DNA of 32,871 nt from Pseudomonas koreensis. GTDB lineage: Bacteria > Pseudomonadota > Gammaproteobacteria > Pseudomonadales > Pseudomonadaceae. Below are positions 15,215 through 23,454 of the stretch, piece by piece (position 1 is the stretch's first letter; each line of letters begins with the position of its first letter). The notes beneath the pieces were generated by a model. That model saw nothing but the letters and a program-made list of their open reading frames with translations. It was not told the origin of the DNA and made no database searches. A program made the translations under genes and the position numbers. The DNA lies in contig NZ_JAOEJU010000039.1 in NCBI RefSeq assembly GCF_025447595.1, positions 1 through 32,871 of the forward strand, in the 5' to 3' direction.

Positions 15215-16462
15215 TTAGCTCAGGCGCAGGCGACTGGCGCCCACCAGCCAGCTGTAGATCAGATAAAGCACCACGGTCGCCAGCAGCAACAAACCGCCGA
15301 GCGCAGTGGCCATGCCCCAGTTGATGCTGGTGTTGGTGTAGAACGCGACGAAGTAGCTGACCATCTGATCGTTCGGGCTGCCCAGCAGCGCCGGGGTGAT
15401 GTAGTAGCCGATGGCGAGGATGAACACCAACAGGCAACCGGCGCCGACACCGGCGTAGGTCTGCGGGAAGTACACCCGCCAGAAACTGGCGAATGGATGG
15501 CAGCCCAGCGAGATCGCGGCGCGCATGTAGGTCGGCGATATGCCTTTCATCACGCTGTAGATCGGCAGGATCATGAACGGCAGCAGGATGTGCACCATCG
15601 AGATGTAGACCCCGGTGCGGTTGAACACCAGCTCCAGCGGTTTATCGATGATGCCCATCGCCATCAACGCGCTGTTGATCAATCCGCCGGATTGCAGCAA
15701 CACGATCCACGCGGCGACACGCACCAGGATCGACGTCCAGAACGGCAGCAGCACCAGAATCATCAGCAGGTTGCTTTGACGCGAAGGCAGTTTGGCCAAC
15801 AGGTACGCCAGCGGATACGCCAGCACCAGGCAGATCACGGTGATGATCAGGCCCATCCAGAAAGTCCGGGCGAAGATATCGAGGTAGATCGCCTGATCCG
15901 GGGTGGCCGGGGCAATTTCGCCGAGGTCGTCGATGCGGTGATCCACCGCCGCCAACAGATAGAACGGGGTGATGCTGCTGGTGTTGCGCTTCACCGCTTG
16001 CCAGTAGGCCGGATCGCCCCAACGCTCGTCGAGGCCTTCCAGTGCTTCTTTATAAGAGGCCGGTTCGCTGGCGAATGGCAGCGAGCGGGCGGTTTTGGTC
16101 AGCAGGCTGCGATAGCCGGCCAACTCCATGTTCAGGCGCTTGGACAGATCGCCCAAGGTCTGGTTTTTGCGCGCTTCGGCGAGGTCCTCGCTGGCGGCTT
16201 TGTAGACCGGTTCTGCGGGCAGGCCTCGGCCGTCCCACGCAGCAATCGCGGTCACGGTGCGCGGCATGCCGCCGACCACTTCCGGGTTGCCGACGCTTTT
16301 ATAGAGCAGCGCCACGATCGGCACCAGGAACACCAGCAACAGAAACAGCACCAGCGGCGCGATCAGCGCCTGGGCCTTCCAGCGGTTGACCCGCTCGGCG
16401 TGCTTGAGCCGCTGCTTCAAGGTGGGGCTGTTGCCCTCGTTCAGGGGAACGGCGATGGCCAT
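15215..16462 (-). CDS. agtC: ABC transporter permease (PotH-like) with large periplasmic loop, probable AgtC
   Basis: A 415-residue permease, longer than the roughly 300 of PotB/PotH. After TM1 (ALIAPLVLFLLLVFLVPIVAL) comes a soluble stretch of some 130 residues, about 60 to 195, with no hydrophobic run, then TM2 (FWMGLIITVICLVLAYPLAYLL). The EAA loop is MRAAISLGCHPFASFWRVYFPQ. The loop is predicted periplasmic and may contact the binding protein. ATG at 16462 has GGAG well placed; the open frame upstream to 16570 runs into REP sequence and is rejected. A 197-base gap with a REPIN separates it from agtB. Confidence 0.86.
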   Translation of the reverse strand: MAIAVPLNEGNSPTLKQRLKHAERVNRWKAQALIAPLVLFLLLVFLVPIVALLYKSVGNPEVVGGMPRTVTAIAAWDGRGLPAEPVYKAASEDLAEARKNQTLGDLSKRLNMELAGYRSLLTKTARSLPFASEPASYKEALEGLDERWGDPAYWQAVKRNTSSITPFYLLAAVDHRIDDLGEIAPATPDQAIYLDIFARTFWMGLIITVICLVLAYPLAYLLAKLPSRQSNLLMILVLLPFWTSILVRVAAWIVLLQSGGLINSALMAMGIIDKPLELVFNRTGVYISMVHILLPFMILPIYSVMKGISPTYMRAAISLGCHPFASFWRVYFPQTYAGVGAGCLLVFILAIGYYITPALLGSPNDQMVSYFVAFYTNTSINWGMATALGGLLLLATVVLYLIYSWLVGASRLRLS

Positions 16463-16533
16463 GACGTACTCCGCAAATCTTTGATCGTTACAAAAGCGGC
16501 GCACCGCCTCTGTTGTGTTGGAACATCGCAACC

Positions 16534-16623
16534 TGTGGGAGCGAGCTTGCTCGCGAATGCGGTCGTTCAATCAACGAAGATGTTGAATGGGTTGGCCTCA
16601 TCGCGAGCAAGCTCGCTCCCACA
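16534..16623. repeat. REPIN inside the agt operon, between agtB and agtC
   Basis: Exact inverted 23-base REP units at 16534-16556 and 16601-16623, with a 44-base core. It lies between the stop of the binding-protein gene (16660) and the permease start (16462), so it is transcribed within the operon. Confidence 0.93.
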
Positions 16624-16659
16624 AGGGTGAGGCGAGCCCGCCCTTGCAGGGTCGTGCGC

Positions 16660-17703
16660 TTACTTCGCAGCCCAGGAGTTGAAGCGCTGCTCCAGTTGCT
16701 CGCCGTTGTCAGCCCAGAAGCTGACGTCGATCTGCACCTGGTTGGCGATGTTTTCCGGGGTGGTCGGCATGTCCTTCAGGATCGCCTTGTCCAGCAATGG
16801 CACGGCCTGAGAGTTGGCCGGGCCGTAGGCGATGTTTTCCGAGTAAGTCTTCTGCTGTTGCGGCTGCACCGAGAACGCGATGAATTTCTTCGCCGCCTCG
16901 GCGCGCTTGGCGTCCAGGCCTTTCGGGATGGCCCAGGCGTCGAAGTCGTAGATGCCGCCGTTCCACACCACTTTCAGGTTGGATTCTTTCTGCACCGCTG
17001 CAATACGACCGTTGTAGGCCGAGCTCATGACCACGTCACCGGAAGCGAGGTACTGCGGCGGCTGGGCGCCGGCTTCCCACCACTGGATGTTCGGTTTCAG
17101 CTCATCCAGTTTCTTGAACGCGCGATCCTGACCGCCCTTGCTGGCCAGTTCCTTGTAGACGTCTTTCGGTGCAACGCCGTCGGCCATCAGTGCGAATTCG
17201 AGAGTGTACTTGGCGCCTTTACGCAGGCCGCGCTTGCCCGGGAATTTCTGGGTGTCCCAGAAATCCGCCCAGCTGGTCGGTGCGGTTTTCAGCTTGTCGG
17301 CGTTGTAGGCCAGCACGGTCGACCACACGAAGAAGCCCACGCCGCACGGCTGGATCGCGCCTTTGACGTAGTCTTCGGTCTTGCCGAACAGCGCAGGATC
17401 GAGCTGCTCGAACATGTCTTCGTCGCAGCCTCGGGACAGTTCCGGCGATTCAACCTCTACCAGATCCCAGGACACGCTCTTGGTGTCGACCATGGCTTTG
17501 ACCTTGGCCATCTCACCGTTGTACTCGCCGGCGACGATCTTGCCGTTGCCCGCCGCTTCCCACGGTGCGTAGAAGGCTTTGACTTGCGCCGCCTTGTTCG
17601 CCCCGCCAAACGACACCACGGTCAGATCCGGCCCAGCGGCCATTGCGCTTGCCGCACCCATCAGGCCCAGGGTCAGGGCTGTGAACTTCAGGGATCTCAA
17701 CAT
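16660..17703 (-). CDS. agtB: periplasmic solute-binding protein, probable AgtB
   Basis: A 347-residue extracellular binding protein of the PotD/PotF class. Residues 1-22 form a Sec signal peptide ending SAMAA. Family marks are LTVVSFGGA, WDLVEVESPEL, WADFWDTQKFPGKRG and AYNGRIAAV, with WAIPKG, AKKFIAFSVQPQQQ and AYGPANSQA in the second lobe. By order it corresponds to PA0604/AgtB, which binds 4-aminobutyrate and 5-aminovalerate. Polyamines are the alternative ligand. Two conserved cysteines (in SRGCDED and IQPCGVG) may form a disulfide. It follows agtA by 48 bases. Confidence 0.88.
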   Translation of the reverse strand: MLRSLKFTALTLGLMGAASAMAAGPDLTVVSFGGANKAAQVKAFYAPWEAAGNGKIVAGEYNGEMAKVKAMVDTKSVSWDLVEVESPELSRGCDEDMFEQLDPALFGKTEDYVKGAIQPCGVGFFVWSTVLAYNADKLKTAPTSWADFWDTQKFPGKRGLRKGAKYTLEFALMADGVAPKDVYKELASKGGQDRAFKKLDELKPNIQWWEAGAQPPQYLASGDVVMSSAYNGRIAAVQKESNLKVVWNGGIYDFDAWAIPKGLDAKRAEAAKKFIAFSVQPQQQKTYSENIAYGPANSQAVPLLDKAILKDMPTTPENIANQVQIDVSFWADNGEQLEQRFNSWAAK

Positions 17704-17751
17704 TTATTGTTCTCTCCACGTGCAGGGTTGGTGTTGGTATTGCCGGGGCGC

Positions 17752-18882
17752 TTAATGCGCCTCTAGAAGAGGATCGAGCGCGCGAACGTGCTCGACCTGC
17801 CAGCCAAGCGGAACCACGTCGCCGACCGCGAGCGCAGGATCGAGCTCGGCAATCGGTTGTTTCACGAAGAAGTCGGTCTTGCCGCAGACTTCCAGGCGCA
17901 CCCGGACGTGGTCGCCCAGATAGATGAATTCGGCCACCCGCCCGGAGAAGCGGTTGACGCATTGGTCGCTCGAACCGTTGAGGCTGACGCGCTCGGGGCG
18001 GATCGACAGGGTGACGGGTTCGCCGGTCTGGCCGATGTTGACCGCCAGCGCCTCGACCTTTTCCCCACGCCCCAGCTCGACCACACAGCGCTCGCCGTTC
18101 TGGCTGAGCAGGCGACCGTTGAGGCGGTTGTTTTCGCCGATGAAGTTGGCGACGAAGGTGTTTTTCGGTTCTTCGTAGAGGGTGCGCGGCGGGGCGATCT
18201 GCTGGATCTCGCCCTGGTGGAATACGGCAACGCGGTCGGACATGGTCAGGGCTTCGCCCTGGTCGTGAGTCACGTAGACCACGGTCACGCCGAGCCGCTG
18301 GTGCAGGTGTTTGATTTCCATCTGCATGTGTTCGCGCAGTTGTTTATCGAGAGCGCCAAGCGGTTCGTCCATCAGCACCAATTGTGGTTCGAACACCAGC
18401 GCGCGGGCCAATGCCACACGCTGTTGCTGACCGCCGGACAGTTGCGCCGGATAGCGCGATGCGAAGGCGTCGAGCTGGACCATGCTCAGGACTTTCTTGA
18501 CCTTGTCGCTGACATCGCTCTTGTTCAGGCCGCGCACGGTCAGCGGGAACGCGAGGTTTTCGGCGACGGTCATGTGCGGGAACAGCGCGTAGTTCTGGAA
18601 CACCATGCCGATGTCGCGCTTGTGCGGCGGCACGTTGTTGATCGCCCGCCCGGCCAGGAGAATTTCACCGGCGGTCGGTGTTTCGAAACCGGCGAGCATC
18701 ATCAGGCTGGTGGTCTTGCCCGAGCCGGACGGCCCGAGCAAGGTGAGGAATTCGCCCTTGCGAATGTCCAGGTTGAGGTCTTTGACGATCAGGTTCTCGC
18801 CGTCGTAGCTCTTCTGCACTCCACGAAAGCTGACCAGCACATCGCTGGCCCCTGCGTTTGATTCGACCTGGCTCATACCCAC
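17752..18882 (-). CDS. agtA: ABC transporter ATP-binding protein, probable AgtA
   Basis: A 376-residue ATPase of the PotA class. Walker A is GPSGSGKTT near residue 50, the Q-loop is in FQNYALFPHMTV, the signature LSGGQQQR, Walker B LVLMDEPLGALD and the switch His in VTHDQGEAL. The C-terminal third is a TOBE regulatory domain, seen in polyamine and opine importers. It is the first gene of the leftward agtABCD-like operon, with AAAGGTG upstream of the ATG. A two-component system lies directly upstream. Confidence 0.9.
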   Translation of the reverse strand: MGMSQVESNAGASDVLVSFRGVQKSYDGENLIVKDLNLDIRKGEFLTLLGPSGSGKTTSLMMLAGFETPTAGEILLAGRAINNVPPHKRDIGMVFQNYALFPHMTVAENLAFPLTVRGLNKSDVSDKVKKVLSMVQLDAFASRYPAQLSGGQQQRVALARALVFEPQLVLMDEPLGALDKQLREHMQMEIKHLHQRLGVTVVYVTHDQGEALTMSDRVAVFHQGEIQQIAPPRTLYEEPKNTFVANFIGENNRLNGRLLSQNGERCVVELGRGEKVEALAVNIGQTGEPVTLSIRPERVSLNGSSDQCVNRFSGRVAEFIYLGDHVRVRLEVCGKTDFFVKQPIAELDPALAVGDVVPLGWQVEHVRALDPLLEAH

Positions 18883-19226
18883 ACCTTTGTTATTGATGAC
18901 TGCTGTGGGATTAAGCCTAGTGGCTGCTCGCAGTCACGCAAATCGGGGCGCAGGAGAGAATCGCCTCAGCCGGATGGAAGGCCGGGGGTAGGGATTGCCC
19001 TACAAGGATGGCGTTAATGGATAAAGCAGTGGCGAGCGCTGAGCTGCAAGCTTCAATAACAAGCAGAAGCGCGTGTCGCTAACAGATATGCCCAATATCG
19101 CAGGATCGATGAAGAAACCTGTGGGAGCGAGCTTGCTCGCGAAAGCGGTGTGTCAGTCGCCATCTTTTCTGTCTGACACGGCCTCTTCGCGAGCAAGCTC
19201 GCTCCCACAGTGGATAGATGTGTGGT
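18883..19226. other. intergenic region between agtA and the response regulator
   Basis: This 344-base gap has no gene. It must hold the agtA promoter, but I see no clear sigma-70 or sigma-54 pair; the transcribed strand has a CTTAAT-like -10 near 18914-18919 only. The rest is AT-richer non-coding DNA and a REPIN at 19120-19209. Confidence 0.6.
19120..19209. repeat. REPIN, GAGCTTGCTCGCG type
   Basis: Exact inverted 23-base REP units at 19120-19142 and 19187-19209. The core also pairs (GTGTCAG with CTGACAC), so it folds as one long hairpin. It lies 17 bases past the response-regulator stop, as a likely 3' end of that operon. Confidence 0.93.
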
Positions 19227-19856
19227 TCAGAGAAGCTTGTGCTCCATCGCGTACTTCACCAGCTCGGCGAGCGAGGTGATGTTGAGTTTTTGCATCAACC
19301 GGGCCTTGTGGGTACTGATGGTCTTGCTGCTCAGGGCCAGTTGCTGGGCGATGTCGTTGACGTTGGCACCCTGGGCCAGGCGTTCGAACACCGAGAACTC
19401 GCGCTCCGACAGCAACGAGTGCAGCGGCCGCGCATCGGTCAGGCCGACTTCGAAGACCATGCGGTCGGCCAGCTCCGGGTCGATGTAACGCCCGCCGGCC
19501 GCGACCTTGCGAATCGCCGTCAGCAGCAGCGCCGGATCACTGTCCTTGGTCGCATACCCGGCGGCGCCGACCTTCAGCGCCCGGGCGGCCATCTGCGCTT
19601 CGTCGTGCATCGACAGCACCAGAATCGCCGGCGGATGGTTCAGCGCGCGGATCCGTGGAATCGCTTCGAGCCCGTTGACACCGGGCATCGAGATATCCAG
19701 CAGCACCACTTCACAGGGAACGTTGCGCAGGGTTTCAAGCAACTGTTCGCCGTTGCTCGCCTCCCCCACCACTTGCAGATCCTTGGCCAGGCCGATCAAT
19801 TGCTTGATGCCTTCGCGAACGATGGTGTGGTCTTCGGCTACCAGTACACGGATCAC
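19227..19856 (-). CDS. agtR: LuxR/NarL-type response regulator, probable AgtR
   Basis: A 209-residue response regulator. The receiver domain has the acidic pocket AEDH, phosphoacceptor Asp54 in LLDISMPG and Lys104 in YATKDSDP; the C-terminal GerE-type helix-turn-helix has LSEREFSVFERLAQGANVNDIAQQL and LSSKTISTHKARLMQKL. It starts with GTG immediately after the TAA of the sensor gene, and AGGAG lies inside the sensor's 3' end, so the two are coupled. By position it matches PA0601 (AgtR), which activates agtABCD; that role here is inferred. Confidence 0.88.
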   Translation of the reverse strand: MIRVLVAEDHTIVREGIKQLIGLAKDLQVVGEASNGEQLLETLRNVPCEVVLLDISMPGVNGLEAIPRIRALNHPPAILVLSMHDEAQMAARALKVGAAGYATKDSDPALLLTAIRKVAAGGRYIDPELADRMVFEVGLTDARPLHSLLSEREFSVFERLAQGANVNDIAQQLALSSKTISTHKARLMQKLNITSLAELVKYAMEHKLL

Positions 19857-22256
19857 TTACTTCTCCTCATCCAGTGGCACCCGCACGCTCAGCGTGGTGC
19901 CCTCGCCCGGCTCGCTGTCGAGTGACAGCTGCCCGCCCATGATCAACACCCGCTCGCGCATGCCCACCAGTCCAAAGGATGTCGGCCTGCCGGCAGCGGC
20001 GACAAATCCTACGCCATCATCGCTGACCGTCAGACACAATTCGTCGCCTTGCTGCGCCAACGTCAGTTCTACAGTATGCGCCTGTGCATGGCGCATGACG
20101 TTGGTCAGCGCCTCCTGAAGAATGCGGAACAGGCCGATGGCCTTGGCGTCGCTGAGCGGTGCAAGGTTGTCCGGCACCTGCACCAGACACGGAATCTGCG
20201 TGCGCGCCTCGAACCGCCGCGCCTGCCACTCGATGGCCGAGGCGATCCCGGCATCGAGGATCGGCGGGCGCAATGCCGTCGCCACATCGCGAACCAACTG
20301 GAACAACTGGGCGATCAGGCGCTTCATGCTGTTCAGCCGTTCGTTCAGACCCGGGTCGAGTTGCGCGTAGGCCAGTTCGCACATCGACGTCTCCAGTTTC
20401 AGCACCGTCAGCATCTGCCCCAGTTCATCGTGAACCTCGCGGGCAATGCGCGCCTTTTCCTCTTCCCGCACGCTTTCCAGGTGCGCCGACAATTCGCGCA
20501 GTTGTTCGCGGGAGGCCGCCAGCTCCAGTTCGATACGTTTGCTTTCCGTGATGTCCCAGACAATGCCGTCCCAGACATAGGAACCGCCTTCCAGTTGACG
20601 GGTGATCGCCTTGATCTCGGCCCAGCGCTGCTCGCCTTGGCGCGTGAGGATCCGGCCCTGCCACGACCAGTCGCTGTCGGTGTCCAGCGCCCGATCCTGG
20701 GTCTGGTGATAAGCGGCCCGGTCATCCGGATGCACCAGACTGCGCAGGCCCATGTCGCGGTGGGCGATGGCGGCCGGCGCGTAGCCGACCAGACTTTCGC
20801 TGCCCTCGCTGATGTAGGCGAAGTCGATCTGCCCGGTGACCGGTGCACGCTCGAGACGGAACACCAGCCCCGGCACATTGGCCGCGATGCCTTGCAGCCG
20901 CGCCTCGCTTTCCTGCAACGCAGCCAGGGCACGACGTCGCTCGGTGACATCGGTGAGGTAAACCACCAGGTACTCGCCATCGCGAAAACGCAGGAAGCTC
21001 AGCGACACGTCCGCCGGCAGCACACTGCCATCGGCCCGCACACAGTTGGTTTCAAAACTCAGCGGCCCTTCTTCACTGGCCCGGGCGCGTTTCCACAGAT
21101 TGAGCCAGCGATCCATGTGCAAGCCCGGTTCGAAGTCGATCAACGGCCGGTCGATGATGGCGCCCTGTGGATAACCGAGCATGTTTTCTGCCGCACGGTT
21201 GGCGTAGCGCACATGGCTGTCCCAGTTGACCCAGAGAATGCCGACGGTGCTCTGGTCGATGGAAAACTGGGTAAGGCGCAAGGCCTCTTCGCTGGCAGCT
21301 CGCAGCGCGATGTCTTCTCGCGCATCGAACAGGCGTTGCTCAAGACTTCGCTGCTGACGGCGTTGCCAGAACACGATGGCCACGCAACTGAGCAGCAGCA
21401 CCGCGAACAGCAGACTCAGGTTCTGCCAGAAGCCCGGCGATTCGGAGAGCCGCGGATATTTGGGTTGCAGCCATTGCGCATGCAGGCGCTCCAGATCCCT
21501 GGCCGGGATTGCGCGCAACGCACTTTCGACGATCCCGGCCAGCTCCGGCCAGTCGCGACGGGTGCCGATGCGCAGCAGTTGCGGCAAACCGATGTCCCCG
21601 ACCACCACCAGCCCGGCGAACTCCGGTTCGGCTGACAACCGACCGAGCTGTGCCTCATCGACCACCGCGTAGGACGCCTGCTGACTCAGCAACAGTTGCA
21701 GCGCCTGACGCTCCATCGGTACGCCTTGCAGATTCAGGTGGGGATAGTTGCCGCGCAGGTAATCGGCGGTGACGCCGGGCATGCGCACGGCGACGCGGGT
21801 CTGGCTGTCGAGTTTTTCCAGCTCCACGGTCGCGCTGCTCCTCTGGTCGCTGACCACCAGTTGCGGCACGCGCATGTAGGGGTCGGAAAACTGCCACAGA
21901 CGCAGACCGCCCGGGGTCTGGGTCAGGCCCGGAGCGATGTCGATCTCGCCGTCCCGGGCAGCCGCCTCCAGTTGTGCCAGATCCTGAAAATTGCGCCAGC
22001 TCAGCTCCACATTCAGTGCCTTGGCCAACGCCTTCATCACTTCGACGTTGGCCCCCGACAGCCGCTGCAAGCGCCGATCGTATTGCGCGTACGGCGCCTG
22101 CAACACCAGGCCCACGCGCAATTCATTGTGCTGTGCGAGCCACTGTTGCTCGCTCGCCGACAACCGCGCGAGGTGACTCGGTGGCGCAGGCGCCGCCCAA
22201 CCCATCAAGGGAAACGCCAGACAGCCGATAACCCACAGGCAGCAAAAACGCATCAT
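19857..22256 (-). CDS. agtS: sensor histidine kinase with periplasmic binding domain and two PAS domains, probable AgtS
   Basis: A 799-residue membrane sensor. Signal peptide or TM at 1-22; a type-3 solute-binding-like domain at about 45-270 (ELRVGLVLQAPYAQYDR, GEIDIAPGLTQTP, YAVVDEAQLG); a TM at about 280-298; PAS domains at about 330-440 and 455-575; a HisKA_3 dimerisation helix with His609 in IAREVHDELGQ; and a HATPase with N-box EALTNVMRH and DDGVGF at 746-750. This is a NarX/UhpB-type kinase paired with the adjacent LuxR regulator. Ligand recognition by the binding domain itself is likely; the position suggests a 4-aminobutyrate-like ligand. ATG at 22256 is chosen over TTG at 22277. Confidence 0.9.
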   Translation of the reverse strand: MMRFCCLWVIGCLAFPLMGWAAPAPPSHLARLSASEQQWLAQHNELRVGLVLQAPYAQYDRRLQRLSGANVEVMKALAKALNVELSWRNFQDLAQLEAAARDGEIDIAPGLTQTPGGLRLWQFSDPYMRVPQLVVSDQRSSATVELEKLDSQTRVAVRMPGVTADYLRGNYPHLNLQGVPMERQALQLLLSQQASYAVVDEAQLGRLSAEPEFAGLVVVGDIGLPQLLRIGTRRDWPELAGIVESALRAIPARDLERLHAQWLQPKYPRLSESPGFWQNLSLLFAVLLLSCVAIVFWQRRQQRSLEQRLFDAREDIALRAASEEALRLTQFSIDQSTVGILWVNWDSHVRYANRAAENMLGYPQGAIIDRPLIDFEPGLHMDRWLNLWKRARASEEGPLSFETNCVRADGSVLPADVSLSFLRFRDGEYLVVYLTDVTERRRALAALQESEARLQGIAANVPGLVFRLERAPVTGQIDFAYISEGSESLVGYAPAAIAHRDMGLRSLVHPDDRAAYHQTQDRALDTDSDWSWQGRILTRQGEQRWAEIKAITRQLEGGSYVWDGIVWDITESKRIELELAASREQLRELSAHLESVREEEKARIAREVHDELGQMLTVLKLETSMCELAYAQLDPGLNERLNSMKRLIAQLFQLVRDVATALRPPILDAGIASAIEWQARRFEARTQIPCLVQVPDNLAPLSDAKAIGLFRILQEALTNVMRHAQAHTVELTLAQQGDELCLTVSDDGVGFVAAAGRPTSFGLVGMRERVLIMGGQLSLDSEPGEGTTLSVRVPLDEEK

Positions 22257-22329
22257 TGAAGTCTCATACACTGACAAATTCTGACCAACCCATTAGGCTG
22301 CCGGGATAACTTCTGGCCTGGAATAACCG

Positions 22330-23319
22330 ATGCCCCCTGTCTATCGCCTGGCAATGCCAGCATTGTGCCTGTCGCTGATCCTGCCTTGTGCGTTTTCCGT
22401 CGAAGCCGCGGATCCGGCACCTGTTCCCGCCGCAGAAAAAGCCGCCGAAGAAAAACCGGTCGAACGCCAGCCACTGCTTGAGCGTAGTCAGGAAGAAGCC
22501 GCTGCACTCGAACGCAAGGTTCCGGCCCAGGAACAACAGCAACTGCAAGCCGGCAGCGACACTTTCCTCGCTCTGTGGAAACCGGCCAACACCGCCGAAC
22601 CCAAAGGCGCGGTGATCCTCATTCCCGGCGCCGGCGAAACCGCCGACTGGCCCCAGGCGATCGGCCCGTTGCGCCGCAAGTTGCCGGACGTCGAGTGGAG
22701 CAGCCTGAGTATCACCCTGCCCGATCTGCAAAGCGACGCCATCGCGCCGCGTGTGGTCGAAGCCCCCGCAGCACCGAAAACCGCCGACCCTGGCAGCAAG
22801 GATTCGACCACTGCCGAGCCGATCGAACAAGCCGCCGGCGGCGAAGCCGATGTGGCTGACAAAGTCGTCGCCGAGACTACCGAAGAACAGTCCAAAGCCG
22901 ATGCTGAACGGATTTTCGCCCGTATCGATGCAGCGATCGCCTACGCCGAACAACAAAGTGCGCGCAGCATCGTCGTCCTCGGTCATGGCACTGGCGCTTA
23001 TTGGGCGGCGCGCTACCAGAGCGAAAGACAAAGCTCGCAAGTCGAGAAGCTTGTTTTGGTAGCCGCGCAGACACCGGCGAAGGCCCAACCGGAGCTGGTA
23101 GAGCTGACACCGACCCTGAAGCTGCCGACAGCAGACGTCTACTACATGGACAAACCGCTGGATCGCAACGCTGCACTGGAACGGATGCAAGCAAGCAAGC
23201 GCCTGAAGACTTCCGCGTTCAGCCAGGTAGCTCTCAAGGCTTTGCCGGACAACAAAGCCGAGCAGGAGCAATTGTTCCGCCGGGTGCGTGGTTGGTTGAA
23301 TCCGCAGAACCCGGACTGA
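22330..23319 (+). CDS. DUF3530-like exported alpha/beta hydrolase-fold protein
   Basis: A 329-residue protein with an N-terminal signal segment (LALPALCL-type, about 22 residues) followed by an Ala/Pro/Glu-rich linker. Fold marks are the strand GAVILIPGAGETADWP and the nucleophile elbow IVVLGHGTGAYWAARY. The elbow reads GHGTG where active hydrolases have GxSxG, so the serine is replaced. A charged Ala/Pro insert lies at about residues 140-185. I assign it to DUF3530 from the overall pattern; its function is unknown. It is divergent from the sensor gene, with 73 bases between them, and converges with the J-protein gene, with a REPIN in between. Confidence 0.75.
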   Translation: MPPVYRLAMPALCLSLILPCAFSVEAADPAPVPAAEKAAEEKPVERQPLLERSQEEAAALERKVPAQEQQQLQAGSDTFLALWKPANTAEPKGAVILIPGAGETADWPQAIGPLRRKLPDVEWSSLSITLPDLQSDAIAPRVVEAPAAPKTADPGSKDSTTAEPIEQAAGGEADVADKVVAETTEEQSKADAERIFARIDAAIAYAEQQSARSIVVLGHGTGAYWAARYQSERQSSQVEKLVLVAAQTPAKAQPELVELTPTLKLPTADVYYMDKPLDRNAALERMQASKRLKTSAFSQVALKALPDNKAEQEQLFRRVRGWLNPQNPD

Positions 23320-23341
23320 TTCGTTACCCAGTCGCTCCCAA

Positions 23342-23422
23342 TCGCGAGCAGGCTCGCTCCCACATTGGATCGCATTCCTTGCGAAGGAACCCGGTCGATT
23401 GTGGGAGCGAGCCTGCTTGCGA
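23342..23422. repeat. REPIN, GAGCCTGCTCGCG type, one mismatch
   Basis: Inverted REP units at 23342-23364 and 23400-23422. The right unit has T for C at 23418, so this copy has begun to diverge. It lies between the convergent DUF3530-like and djlA-like genes. Confidence 0.9.
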
Positions 23423-23454
23423 TTGGGCCAGAACAAATACCACGAGACCAACGA

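Noticed and set aside
16463..16570. Upstream start for the agtC permease
   Set aside because: The added residues are translated REP palindrome sequence, and a good Shine-Dalgarno points to the ATG at 16462.
4914..23422. Spaced repeats as a CRISPR array
   Set aside because: The repeats are inverted pairs scattered one per intergenic gap over 18 kb, not regularly spaced direct repeats, and no cas genes are present.
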